A stretch of 27,003 nt of DNA. It comes from Symbiodinium natans. Lineage: Eukaryota; Sar; Dinophyceae; Suessiales; Symbiodiniaceae. The notes under the pieces are model-generated. The model had not been told where the DNA came from. It saw only the letters and a program-made list of their open reading frames with translations, and ran no database searches. The translations under genes and the position numbers were made by a program. Below, piece after piece: positions 9,962-19,808 of the stretch. The DNA is taken from contig CAJNDS010001242.1 in NCBI GenBank assembly GCA_905221605.1, forward strand, positions 1 through 27,003, given 5' to 3'. Each line of letters begins with the position of its first letter. Within the stretch, counting starts at the first letter, position 1.

Positions 9962-10120
9962 CAGCGCGCTTGGGCTCAATTCGAATCGTTTTAAAGTCTT
10001 CATCCGTGTCCCGCTGCGGCCAGGCAACCATTGGGGTACAAATCTCAATCGTCGCAGCTGTTCGTTTCGTTTTTGGAACATGGCCGCTGTCTTGTTTCTC
10101 AGGTCGACTGGTGCGACAGC
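9962..10120 (+). promoter_or_regulatory. Leader-like module 2 with candidate splice acceptor
   Basis: This is the diverged direct repeat of 9269-9395. CTTGTTTCTCAG ends at 10102 and gives a pyrimidine-rich AG acceptor only 18 bases before the ATG at 10121, consistent with cis- or trans-splicing to form a short 5' leader. In the right arm the AG is changed to AT (20445). No TATA box is evident, as expected for dinoflagellates. Confidence 0.4.
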
Positions 10121-10738
10121 ATGCTCGAAGACACGTGCGAGGACTTGGAGAGCAGAGACCACTCGATTCGCGACTCCGAACAGGCGGACTTCGAGGACGG
10201 GTTCGACGACTGGGACTGGGTCGACAGTGAGATGCAGCGCGAAGCCGAGGAAGATGCGCGTGAGAGAGTACAGTGGAGCAAAGAAATGGAAATCCAGAAT
10301 GAATACCGCCAGCGTCTCGCCAACATGACGGTGAAGTACCTGAACATGCAAGGTAGCGAAATCCACACCTCGAAGCCTTATCCACTCTGCCATGTCGAAC
10401 CGTGCGAGTCTTTCCGGGAAGCCTGGCTGCACACTTTGCACGAAGGAAACAGCCCAGATCGCCGTCTCTCCCTGCGCCAACTACGTCTCAGACGACAAGA
10501 AATTAAGAAGCCTATCCCGGCGGAAACGCTGCAATATCGCAGCGCCAGGGAAGTCTTGCTTCACGATTTGGACAGCGGTCCTGCAGGACCCATCCCCCTC
10601 GACACCACGAAGCTGGTCTTGGGCGGGGGCGTGATCACAGACACCTGGAGCTGGCGTGAACTGTTGGGTCACAGCTTGAGCAACGACGTCGTGCACGTGC
10701 AAGTTGTCTACATCTCAGAGAAAGCCACAGGCCCGTAG
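10121..10738 (+). CDS. Acidic accessory ORF upstream of RepHel, left copy
   Basis: This predicts 205 residues from the first ATG; the open frame extends back to 10031 without an ATG. The N-terminal third is very acidic (runs of E and D with DDWDWVDSE), followed by a charged helical stretch, a Cys pair (PLCHVEPC) and an Arg-rich segment (RRLSLRQLRLRRQEIKK). The last ~50 residues (TKLVLGGGVITD ... VVHVQVVYI) vaguely recall the second half of a ubiquitin-like fold. That is a pattern impression only. It lies about 200 bases upstream of RepHel on the same strand and is kept in both arms with two residue differences (Q/H in the part before the ATG, and I/T), so it may be a second Helitron gene or a host gene caught in the element. 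Function unknown. Confidence 0.55.
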   Translation: MLEDTCEDLESRDHSIRDSEQADFEDGFDDWDWVDSEMQREAEEDARERVQWSKEMEIQNEYRQRLANMTVKYLNMQGSEIHTSKPYPLCHVEPCESFREAWLHTLHEGNSPDRRLSLRQLRLRRQEIKKPIPAETLQYRSAREVLLHDLDSGPAGPIPLDTTKLVLGGGVITDTWSWRELLGHSLSNDVVHVQVVYISEKATGP

Positions 10739-10842
10739 AGCTGCCCATGTGAGTACGTTATGTCTCAGCAAGACAAGCCTGCAGAGCTCCAGTGTGTGCC
10801 ACGAGAAAGAAACTGAGCAGCGAGCAAAGGCAGGACAGCTTT

Positions 10843-10934
10843 GTAAGTGCTCGAGCATGGCTTCTCAAGTTGCTTCACTGAGCCTGCTGCAGTGTTTCGG
10901 ATACAGCCCCTAGGTGCAAAATCTGAGGATTCAG
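10843..10934 (+). other. Candidate intron before RepHel start, left copy
   Basis: A canonical donor GTAAGT at 10843-10848 and an acceptor GATTCAG ending at 10934 would define a 92 nt intron. It would end 11 bases before the RepHel ATG. The reading frame upstream of 10946 lacks an ATG and starts only after an in-frame TAA within the donor, so a leader exon is plausible. Not proven; the branch site is not obvious. Confidence 0.3.
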
Positions 10935-10945
10935 GATTCGTTGCC

Positions 10946-13900
10946 ATGGCCCCTTGTCATCGGTGCGGCTTCGGGACAAGGAGCGGCAGAGGACAGGGAT
11001 GGTGCAGCAATCCGCAGTGCCGCCAAGCCGAAAAAGAGGAGTGCCTGGCCCAGAAGAGCGCAGAGAAAATTGTTTGGCAGCAACAACGGGCAGCGCAGGG
11101 AGCGGGCAGTCGTGGACCCTTGCGCGAAGAGAACAGCAGAAAGGCAGAGCGCCGACAGCTGCATGAGGAAAGGGCGCGGGCAAAGGCAGAGGAGGAAGCA
11201 GGCGGCCGTGGACCTTTGCGTGAAGAAGACAGCAAAGAAGCAGAGCGCCGACAGCTGCGTGAGGCAAGGGCGCGGGCAAAGGCAGAGGAGGAAGCGGGCG
11301 GCCGTGGACCTTTGCGGGAAGAAGACAGCAAAGAAGCAGAGCGCCGACAGCTGCATGAGGCAAGGGCGCGGGCAAAGGCAGAGGAGGAAGCGGGCGGCCG
11401 TGGACCTTTGCGGGAAGAAGACGGCAAAAGGGAAGAGCGCCGACAGCTGCGTGAGGCAAGGGCACGGGCAAAGGCAGAGGAGGAAGCGGGCGGCCGTGGA
11501 CCTTTGCGGGAAGAAGACAGCAAAGAAGCAGAGCGCCGACAGCTGCGTGAGGCAAGGGCGCGGGCAAAGGCAGAGGAGGAAGCGGGCGGCCGTGGACCTT
11601 TGCGGGAAGAAGACGGCAAAAGGGAAGAGCGCCGACAGCTGCGTGAGGCAAGGGCGCGGGCAAAGTCAGAGGAGGAAGCGGGCGGCCGTGGACCTTTGCG
11701 GGAAGAAGACAGCAAAGAAGCAGAGCGCCGACAGCTGCGTGAGGCAAGGGAGCGGGCAAAGGCAGAGGAGGGAGTGGGCGGCCGAGGGCCCAGGCCCATC
11801 GCCTCGGAGATTCAGCAGCAGGGCTACCCTTTTCCAGACGAGGACACCTTGACCCAGGAGCAGGCACAAGCCCATTACTTGGCTTTTGCGCGGAGCTGGA
11901 GTAGATTTGGCCTTTCTCGCGTGTGCCAGAAGTGCCAGACTCTAACACCAGGGAGGCACTGCAGAACAGCCAAAGGAAGTGGCCAGCTGCTCTGCAGGAA
12001 TTGCCGCGAGAATCGCACCAAGGTGGTTTTGCCAATCCCGGCCCCCATCCCAGAAGCACTGCAAAGTCTGCAACCCATCGAGCAGCATCTCCTCGCCATG
12101 GCACGCATCTCGCAGGTCTTGTTGGACAAGCTGCCATCAGGCGGCCCGAGCGCGCAGTGGGGTCGCATGTACGCAGTGCTCATGCAGGATCCTTTCATCT
12201 GCGACGTCCTCGAAGGCGCCACTTTGGAAGAAGACGGTACAGTGCTGGTCGAGGGCGTGGACGGCATGACCGCATCACCAGCGCGTTTGGAGCACCTACA
12301 CGCGGCCTTGCAGGCCTTGAAGGAACTGCACTGCCTCTATCAACGGAGCCCGGCAGTGGACAGAGCTCTGGCGAGAATGGCTGCCATCCTCGCCAACAAG
12401 ACATCCGCTGCGGCTGCGGTGCCAACAGACCCACTTGCGGGAACAGAAGCAAACCAAGAGATCGAGATGACATACCTGGTGCCGAAGCAATTCCAGGCCC
12501 CAAAAGCCGACGTACAAGATTTGCGAAAAGTGCGAGGATCCGCAGACCTCAGCGATGGCATGGATGCAAAATTCTTCCCACACTTGTTTCCCACCGGCAC
12601 AGGAGGCTGGAAGAACGACAACGGAAGCTTTTCCCAATATGCCCGGAAGCGTCTGCTGAGCCTGGATTCCCGCTTCGAAGCGTCCACGGCCTACATCATG
12701 TGGCTGCTGGAGATGCAGACCAAGAAGCGACTTTCCGGAAACATCAACGTCCGGATCGGCAACCAGCGGGTGCCCTACGGCAGTAGCGACTACGAGAACG
12801 GTAGCCGTCAGGTGTATGCTGCCTTGCGGGACATGCCTGGCACGCAGCCGTACCTGTACGCCAAGAAGGGAGTGGCGCTCAACATGTACGAGCAGCTTGG
12901 CGCTCCCAACTTCTTCATGACACTGTCCTGCCACGCGCGCCAGCCTGCGTTGCTCCTCGCGGCTATCTCGGCACGGCTGCTGCGGCTGCATCCCGACCGC
13001 CCTCAGGCAGAACTGGAGCAGCACGCTGCGGAGATCCTATTCCGCTACCAGAATGACAAGAACTTCACTTGGGATGGGTTGTCGCCCAACCAGTTGTGCA
13101 ACCAGCAGCCGGCAGTGGTAGCGCGACAATTCATGCACCAAGTCTCTCAGCTGATGTGGTGGCTGTCCAGCACGCGCGGTCCGAAAGTCCACCTGCACGA
13201 AGATGCTGATCCACAAGATGGAGTCGAGGAGAACGACTGCGAGGACGTGGAGGACGACGCCCAGGCACCCGCCACGGATTTTGCAGGCCTTCATCGCCGC
13301 ATGCGCAAGGAACGGCCTCCTTTCAAAGTGTTGGACTACATCATTCGCATAGAATGGCAAAAGCGGGGCTACCCCCACGCTCACATCCTGCTTTGGATCG
13401 AAGAGTGGGCCAAAGCAAAGCAGCAGCCAGACAAGATGGCGCCCGACGGCGAAGACTCCGAACAAGCAGCGGAGACACCGGTTCCAGACTGGTCTGACGA
13501 AGAGGCCATGGAGAACTTCATCCCCAAGTGTGCGGAGGACCTCAGCGACAAGTACATCTGCACCAAGTCCCCGAACACGTGGCGCCAATCCCACCGCGTA
13601 CCACCCAGAGATAGAGAAGTGAACGCAAAGCTGTCCGCAGAGGTGGTGCACAACCACACGCCATATTGCGGCATGTACTCAGAAGGCGCCTGTCGATTTG
13701 GATTTCCACATGATGCAGAGCCCCGGACTCGGCGTCGAACATCGCAGGAGCAGTACGCCAACAGCCGCTGGAAGAGCAGCCTTGCGACGAGACGAGTGAA
13801 GGGAGACAGCATGATGGGACAGTACAACATTCGAATCTTGAGAAGGTGGAGGGCAAGCATGGACTGCAGGTCATCTGCGAGCTCACCAGCGCCAGTCGGT

Positions 13901-13996
13901 ACATACTGGGCTACACTTTCAAGTCGGAGGAGGATCGCGAAGCGCAGCGGCGAATGGAAAACATCCTTGCCATCCTAACAAGTCAGAGCGCAGGCG
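10946..13996 (+). pseudogene. Helitron RepHel, 5' part only, truncated by the palindrome junction
   Basis: The start is ATG at 10946 in a GCCATGG context; the frame is open further upstream but without an ATG. The order is: Cys4 ribbon-like motif (C4, C7, C20, C25), seven 32-residue repeats (56-279), a second Cys cluster (C327 to C353), and the Helitron Rep domain. The Rep domain shows APNFFMTLSC, the HUH motif YPHAHILLW (H811, H813) and CRFGFPH. One C is missing near 13864 compared with the right arm (ATGGACTGC versus ATGGACCTGC). This throws the two catalytic tyrosines out of frame, and translation ends at 13978. The helicase half is absent because the palindrome turns at 13996. It is intact at the site where the right copy is broken. 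As it stands it would give a Rep fragment without tyrosines, presumably unable to cut DNA. Confidence 0.9.
11111..11782 (+). repeat. Seven 96-bp coding repeats (32 residues) in RepHel, left copy
   Basis: Units start at 11111, 11207, 11303, 11399, 11495, 11591 and 11687. Each encodes RGPLREED, then SKEAERRQ or GKREERRQ, LREARARA and KAEEEAGG. Units 4 and 6 carry the GKREERRQ form. The sequence is rich in alternating Glu and Arg and predicts a long charged helix or coiled coil. Its long antisense open frames (Pro/Leu/Ala-rich) are a by-product of repeat composition. Confidence 0.93.
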
Positions 13997-16900
13997 TTGG
14001 CGTTCGTCTTGGCTGGTGGCTTGGCCGGGCACTTGCGCTTATGAGCCTTGATGGCAGCTTTGGTGTTGGGAGCCTCCGTGCCGCATAGTGCACAACACCA
14101 GGGCCGCTCGATGCGCTCGCCGTGGTCTGGCTTGAGACGGTTCCAGTCGGGCGTCCCCATCTCAGCTAGTCGTCTTTCATAGAACTCCTTGTTCTGCTCC
14201 GGCTTGAACAACGCCTTCCAGAGATCCGGGCCGTCCCGGTCGGCTTGCTGCGCCTTCAGCTTGGTCAGGGCCCACTCTGCGTTGGCGTTGAACCGCAAAG
14301 CCTTGGGGTTGAAGAGCTCCAAGCTGCAGAGTGCCTGTTCGGGGCAGCGGCTCAGGGCGACGTAGGCTTGACCTTCTGCGAAGATGGTGTGATCGAGGCG
14401 GGTATGCGCTCCGTCCTTACAGGTAGCTGCCTGGCTCTTGTGGATCGAGATGGCTTTGGCGAGAACGAGCGGGAATTGATGCCTCGATGCCTTGCTGCCG
14501 TCTCTGTCAAGGTACGTGGCCGAGCGCCTCGAGATTGCCACGCAGGAGGTTTCGTGCTCTGCTCGCCAAGTGGCCCCAGCATTCTTCTCGAAAGAAACCC
14601 AGATCCTCTCGACTTCCCCGCCGGCTTTCTCGGTGTCAATGTGCTCCACCGTGCCACAGGCGCCATTGACCAAGCCATCTCGCACGTCGATGTTGTATCT
14701 GAGCATGACACGGAGCCCAATGGCCACCTGCAGCAGGCCTACCAAGCCACCCGTGTTCTCCGGCTCGGCCCAGACGGCATCTGGAGACAGCGGCACACCG
14801 GTCTTGACGTTGGTGTCGACAGCTGGGCAATCGTGTAGCTGTTCTCCTGTGTTCAAGACGTGCTCTTCCTTGTAGCGGCGGTTGCTTTCGGCGACTGCTT
14901 GGCGAGTGGCGTATAGGTTCACGGCTTTCGGGGCGGGCCGCTTCTTGCTGCCTTTCTTGATCACCATATTCCGCAGCACCTCAATGTCGGCGTCGGTCTG
15001 CTGTCCCACCCGAACGCGTGCCAGCAGAGCGGCCCAGGCTGGGTCGCGTGCGGCCCGCTGGTTTCCTTCTAACTCGCAGAGCTGGAAGAGCAGCCAAAGC
15101 CGGCTGGCGAAGGCCGGCAGCCCGCTTGGTGGAGGCAACTGATACAGGTCCCCGGCAAAGATGACGTGCAGTCCTCCGAAGGGCAGGGTTTGCAGATCTC
15201 TGGCAAGACGGAGATGCTGATCCAGACGCTCCAACATCCAGGAGGGGATGAAGCTCATCTCGTCAACGAACAGAACGCTGACCTTCGACCAGATGTCTCT
15301 GAGAGTGGCTAACTTCTGGCGGTCCGGCAGCGGCATGTCGCAGGCCTTGCCGTGGCTTTGGTTCACTACGGGGAGCAAGCAACATTGATGGAGGGTGACA
15401 CCGTTGATGTTGAATGCTGCCACACCCGTGGGCGCCGCTATGATGCATCCTTTCTTGCTTTGCCGCAGGACGTGAGCTGCTGCGCGTACCACCACGGACT
15501 TGCCGCTGCCGCCGGGCCCGTGGAGGAGCATGTGCAGACGCTGAGTATTCTGCGTGTCCTTGGTGTTCGGCTGCCTCAGAACTGACTGGACGATGTGCTC
15601 CATGGCTTGGCACTGGCGCGTGGTCTCCGGGCAGGGGTTCTCAACCGTCAACATCTCGAATGATTCTTCGCCTTCCTCGACCGGCGCAAAGGCATTGAGG
15701 GCAGCTCCGGTGGGCACAGAGTCCGGGGCCAGGAAGTCGATGTCTCCTCCATACCGCTCCTTCAGTGCCTCCAATATTTGCAAGGAATCCTTGTAGTTCT
15801 CCTCGGCAACCTTGCTGTTGGCCCAGCCGTCCCGCAGGTTTGCCGGATGCATCTTGGCCTTCATGTACATCGTCGCTTGTACGGCCTGCAGCTTGCGGGC
15901 GGCGTCGACGGTGCCATCTAGCTGAGGGAAGCATCTCGACCGAAGGAAGTCTGGGTGGCCGCGCACGTCTCGGGCGATGCGCTGGAACGCTGCTGCATGG
16001 CTTCCTGCATCCTGCTCCAACAGCCAATCTCCAGGTTCCTTCCACACCAGGTGCAGCAGCAACTTGGAGTAGTAGAAAGCTTCGGCCTCCTCGTCCGGGT
16101 TGAAGTTCTGGTAGCCGACGATTGCAGGGCGCCTGCGAGGCTGTGGTTCTTGCACGCCGATGTACTTGAAAGCCGCGCAAAAGTCCAGGAAGGTGACTTC
16201 ACTAAACCGACAGGAAACCGGCTCCGTGCCTTCCACTGGCAAGGTCGTCTCATGTTCACCGAAGGTGGTTTGCATTTCCCGGTACCAGTGATGAGCAACA
16301 GGCAGGTTCCCACCTTGGCGCATCTTCTTGTTGCGGTAGTCAGTGGGCTGCTGCAAGGCCACCTGTTCCTCATGCTTGGGCACCCACACTGTCCAGGTGT
16401 CTGGAGGCCCCACCTGTACCCAGACGTTGTCCCTGGAGAATTCGATGATCGGGAAGCCCAGCAGAAGGTGGCATGCCTCGAAGGTCGACGTGGTCCTGCC
16501 CTGCAACGCCGCGTGGGCTGCCTTGTAGATCTTCTGATTGTCGAGGCCGGCGCCTGCGCTCTGACTTGTTAGGATGGCAAGGATGTTTTCCATTCGCCGC
16601 TGCGCTTCGCGATCCTCCTCCGACTTGAAAGTGTAGCCCAGTATGTACCGACTGGCGCTGGTGAGCTCGCAGATGACCTGCAGGTCCATGCTTGCCCTCC
16701 ACCTTCTCAAGATTCGAATGTTGTACTGTCCCATCATGCTGTCTCCCTTCACTCGTCTCGTCGCAAGGCTGCTCTTCCAGCGGCTGTTGGCGTACTGCTC
16801 CTGCGATGTTCGACGCCGAGTCCGGGGCTCTGCATCATGTGGAAATCCAAATCGACAGGCGCCTTCTGAGTACATGCCGCAATATGGCGTGTGGTTGTGC

Positions 16901-19601
16901 ACCACCTCTGCGGACAGCTTTGCGTTCACTTCTCTATCTCTGGGTGGTACGCGGTGGGATTGGCGCCACGTGTTCGGGGACTTGGTGCAGATGTACTTGT
17001 CGCTGAGGTCCTCCGCACACTTGGGGATGAAGTTCTCCATGGCCTCTTCGTCAGACCAGTCTGGAACCGGTGTCTCTGCTGCTTGTTCGGAGTCTTCGCC
17101 GTCGGGCGCCATCTTGTCTGGCTGCTGCGTTGCTTTGGCCCACTCTTCGATCCAAAGCAGGATGTGAGCGTGGGGGTAGCCCCGCTTTTGCCATTCTATG
17201 CGAATGATGTAGTCCAACACTTTGAAAGGAGGCCGTTCCTTGCGCATGCGGCGATGAAGGCCTGCAAAATCCGTGGCGGGTGCCTGGGCGTCGTCCTCCA
17301 CGTCCTCGCAGTCGTTCTCCTCGACTCCATCTTGTGGATCAGCATCTTCGTGCAGGTGGACTTTCGGACCGCGCGTGCTGGACAGCCACCACATCAGCTG
17401 AGAGACTTGGTGCATGAATTGTCGCGCTACCACTGCCGGCTGCTGGTTGCACAACTGGTTGGGCGACAACCCATCCCAAGTGAAGTTCTTGTCATTCTGG
17501 TAGCGGAATAGGATCTCCGCAGCGTGCTGCTCCAGTTCTGCCTGAGGGCGGTCGGGATGCAGCCGCAGCAGCCGTGCCGAGATAGCCGCGAGGAGCAACG
17601 CAGGCTGGCGCGCGTGGCAGGACAGTGTCATGAAGAAGTTGGGAGCGCCAAGCTGCTCGTACATGTTGAGCGCCACTCCCTTCTTGGCGTACAGGTACGG
17701 CTGCGTGCCAGGCATGTCCCGCAAGGCAGCATACACCTGACGGCTACCGTTCTCGTAGTCGCTACTGCCGTAGGGCACCCGCTGGTTGCCGATCCGGACG
17801 TTGATGTTTCCGGAAAGTCGCTTCTTGGTCTGCATCTCCAGCAGCCACATGATGTAGGCCGTGGACGCTTCGAAGCGGGAATCCAGGCTCAGCAGACGCT
17901 TCCGGGCATATTGGGAAAAGCTTCCGTTGTCGTTCTTCCAGCCTCCTGTGCCGGTGGGAAACAAGTGTGGGAAGAATTTTGCATCCATGCCATCGCTGAG
18001 GTCTGCGGATCCTCGCACTTTTCGCAAATCTTGTACGTCGGCTTTTGGGGCCTGGAATTGCTTCGGCACCAGGTATGTCATCTCGATCTCTTGGTTTGCT
18101 TCTGTTCCCGCAAGTGGGTCTGTTGGCACCGCAGCCGCAGCGGATGTCTTGTTGGCGAGGATGGCAGCCATTCTCGCCAGAGCTCTGTCCACTGCCGGGC
18201 TCCGTTGATAGAGGCAGTGCAGTTCCTTCAAGGCCTGCAAGGCCGCGTGTAGGTGCTCCAAACGCGCTGGTGATGCGGTCATGCCGTCCACGCCCTCGAC
18301 CAGCACTGTACCGTCTTCTTCCAAAGTGGCGCCTTCGAGGACGTCGCAGATGAAAGGATCCTGCATGAGCACTGCGTACATGCGACCCCACTGCGCGCTC
18401 GGGCCGCCTGATGGCAGCTTGTCCAACAAGACCTGCGAGATGCGTGCCATGGCGAGGAGATGCTCTCGATGGGTTGCAGACTTTGCAGTGCTTCTGGGAT
18501 GGGGGCCGGGATTGGCAAAACCACCTTGGTGCGATTCTCGCGGCAATTCCTGCAGAGCAGCTGGCCACTTCCTTTGGCTGTTCTGCAGTGCCTCCCTGGT
18601 GTTAGAGTCTGGCACTTCTGGCACACGCGAGAAAGGCCAAATCTACTCCAGCTCCGCGCAAAAGCCAAGTAATGGGCTTGTGCCTGCTCCTGGGTCAAGG
18701 TGTCCTCGTCTGGAAAAGGGTAGCCCTGCTGCTGAATCTCCGAGGCGATGGGCCTGGGCCCTCGGCCGCCCACTCCCTCCTCTGCCTTTGCCCGCTCCCT
18801 TGCCTCACGCAGCTGTCGGCGCTCTGCTTCTTTGCTGTCTTCTTCCCGCAAAGGTCCACGGCCGCCCGCTTCCTCCTCTGACTTTGCCCGCGCCCTTGCC
18901 TCACGCAGCTGTCGGCGCTCTTCCCCTTTGCCGTCTTCTTCCCGCAAAGGTCCACGGCCGCCCGCTTCCTCCTCTGCCTTTGCCCGCTCCCTTGCCTCAC
19001 GCAGCTGTCGGCGCTCTGCTTCTTTGCTGTCTTCTTCCCGCAAAGGTCCACGGCCGCCCGCTTCCTCCTCTGCCTTTGCCCGTGCCCTTGCCTCACGCAG
19101 CTGTCGGCGCTCTTCCCTTTTGCCGTCTTCTTCCCGCAAAGGTCCACGGCCGCCCGCTTCCTCCTCTGCCTTTGCCCGCTCCCTTGCCTCATGCAGCTGT
19201 CGGCGCTCTGCTTCTTTGCTGTCTTCTTCCCGCAAAGGTCCACGGCCGCCCGCTTCCTCCTCTGCCTTTGCCCGCGCCCTTGCCTCACGCAGCTGTCGGC
19301 GCTCTGCTTCTTTGCTGTCTTCTTCACGCAAAGGTCCACGGCCGCCTGCTTCCTCCTCTGCCTTTGCCCGCGCCCTTTCCTCATGCAGCTGTCGGCGCTC
19401 TGCCTTTCTGCTGTTCTCTTCGCGCAAGGGTCCACGACTGCCCGCTCCCTGCGCTGCCCGTTGTTGCTGCCAAACAATTTTCTCTGCGCTCTTCTGGGCC
19501 AGGCACTCCTCTTTTTCGGCTTGGCGGCACTGCGGATTGCTGCACCATCCCTGTCCTCTGCCGCTCCTTGTCCCGAAGCCGCACCGATGACAAGGGGCCA
19601 T
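13975..19601 (-). CDS. Helitron RepHel replicase/helicase, near full length with one frameshift
   Basis: Helitron transposase that nicks and rejoins single strands and unwinds DNA for rolling-circle transposition. ATG at 19601 (GCCATGG). The frame is broken by a missing C near 18465; apart from that it spans about 1875 codons. Domains: Cys4 motif (4-25), seven 32-residue repeats (56-279), Cys cluster (327-353), and Rep domain with HUH (H811/H813, near 17165) and the two-tyrosine motif RYILGYTF (Y986, Y990; 16633-16647). Next comes a PIF1-type SF1 helicase: Walker A GPGGSGKS (about 1362-1369, near 15500), DEMS (D1447, 15264), GDLYQLPP (near 15140) and GQAYVALSR (near 14350). The last motif is a C-x2-C-x13-H-x3-C zinc-finger-like element (1837-1858). 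The final six residues and the TAG come from inverted arm sequence, so the native C-terminus may be missing. All catalytic residues are present; only the frameshift argues against function. Confidence 0.9.
13997..16550 (-). other. Single-copy loop of the palindrome
   Basis: These 2554 bases have no counterpart elsewhere in the window. They contain the RepHel sequence from just after the tyrosine motif through the PIF1-type helicase to the C-terminal zinc-finger-like motif, all on the minus strand and all in one open frame. Plus-strand open frames here (14245-14838, 15955-16572 and others) overlap this frame and show no family features, so I treat them as shadows. Confidence 0.9.
18765..19436 (-). 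repeat. Seven 96-bp coding repeats in RepHel, right copy
   Basis: Mirror of 11111-11782 with the same seven units. Units 3 and 5 read HEARERAKA and REARERAKA where the left arm has ARARAKA, and unit 6 reads GKGEERRQ where the left has GKREERRQ. The E form is already present in unit 7 of both arms, so two of the changes look like copying between units. Confidence 0.92.
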
Positions 19602-19612
19602 GGCAACGAATC

Positions 19613-19704
19613 CTGAATCCTCAGATTTTGCACCTAGGGGCTGTATCCGAAACACTGCAGCAGGCTCAGTGAAGCAACTTGAGAAGCCATGCTCGAGCAC
19701 TTAC
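19613..19704 (-). other. Candidate intron before RepHel start, right copy
   Basis: Mirror of 10843-10934; donor GTAAGT and acceptor TTCAG are both unchanged, which is expected at this level of arm identity and adds little independent support. Confidence 0.28.
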
Positions 19705-19808
19705 AAAGCTGTCCTGCCTTTGCTCGCTGCTCAGTTTCTTTCTCGTGGCACACACTGGAGCTCTGCAGGCTTGTCTTGCTGAGACATAACGTACTCACAT
19801 GGGCAGCT

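Larger units (their letters stand above)
3530..13996 (+). repeat. Left arm of giant imperfect palindrome
   Basis: This segment is the reverse complement of 16551-27003. Corresponding coordinates sum to 30547 from 13996 back to 13865, 30548 between the two RepHel indels, 30547 again out to the inner satellite B, about 30535 beyond satellite C and 30533 at the window edge. Genic parts differ by only a few substitutions and single-base indels. The inner end is sharp: 13981-13996 pairs with 16551-16566, and the next bases no longer pair. The true outer limit is not seen. Confidence 0.97.

Noticed and set aside
10031-10120. Upstream extension of the acidic ORF
   Set aside because: The frame is open but starts without ATG and spans the acceptor-like TTGTTTCTCAG; the ATG at 10121 is the simpler start.
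10739-10842. Second intron starting at GTGAGT (10749-10754)
   Set aside because: It lies downstream of the TAG of the acidic ORF and the only nearby acceptors would give an implausibly short intron (20-44 nt).
10914-11852. Plus-strand frame of Lys/Arg/Gln-rich repeats overlapping RepHel (mirror 18695-19633)
   Set aside because: Alternate reading of the same 96-bp repeats; the RepHel frame continues into recognisable Rep motifs and this one does not.
10875-12137. Long minus-strand frame, 420 codons, Pro/Leu-rich (and its mirror at 18281-19672 plus strand)
   Set aside because: It is antisense to the 96-bp coding repeats of RepHel; a repeat period divisible by three and GC-rich content keep antisense frames open. 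No domain features.
14245-14838. Plus-strand frames across the loop (also 15955-16572)
   Set aside because: They lie antisense to the helicase frame, which carries all PIF1-type motifs; no recognisable motifs on the plus strand.
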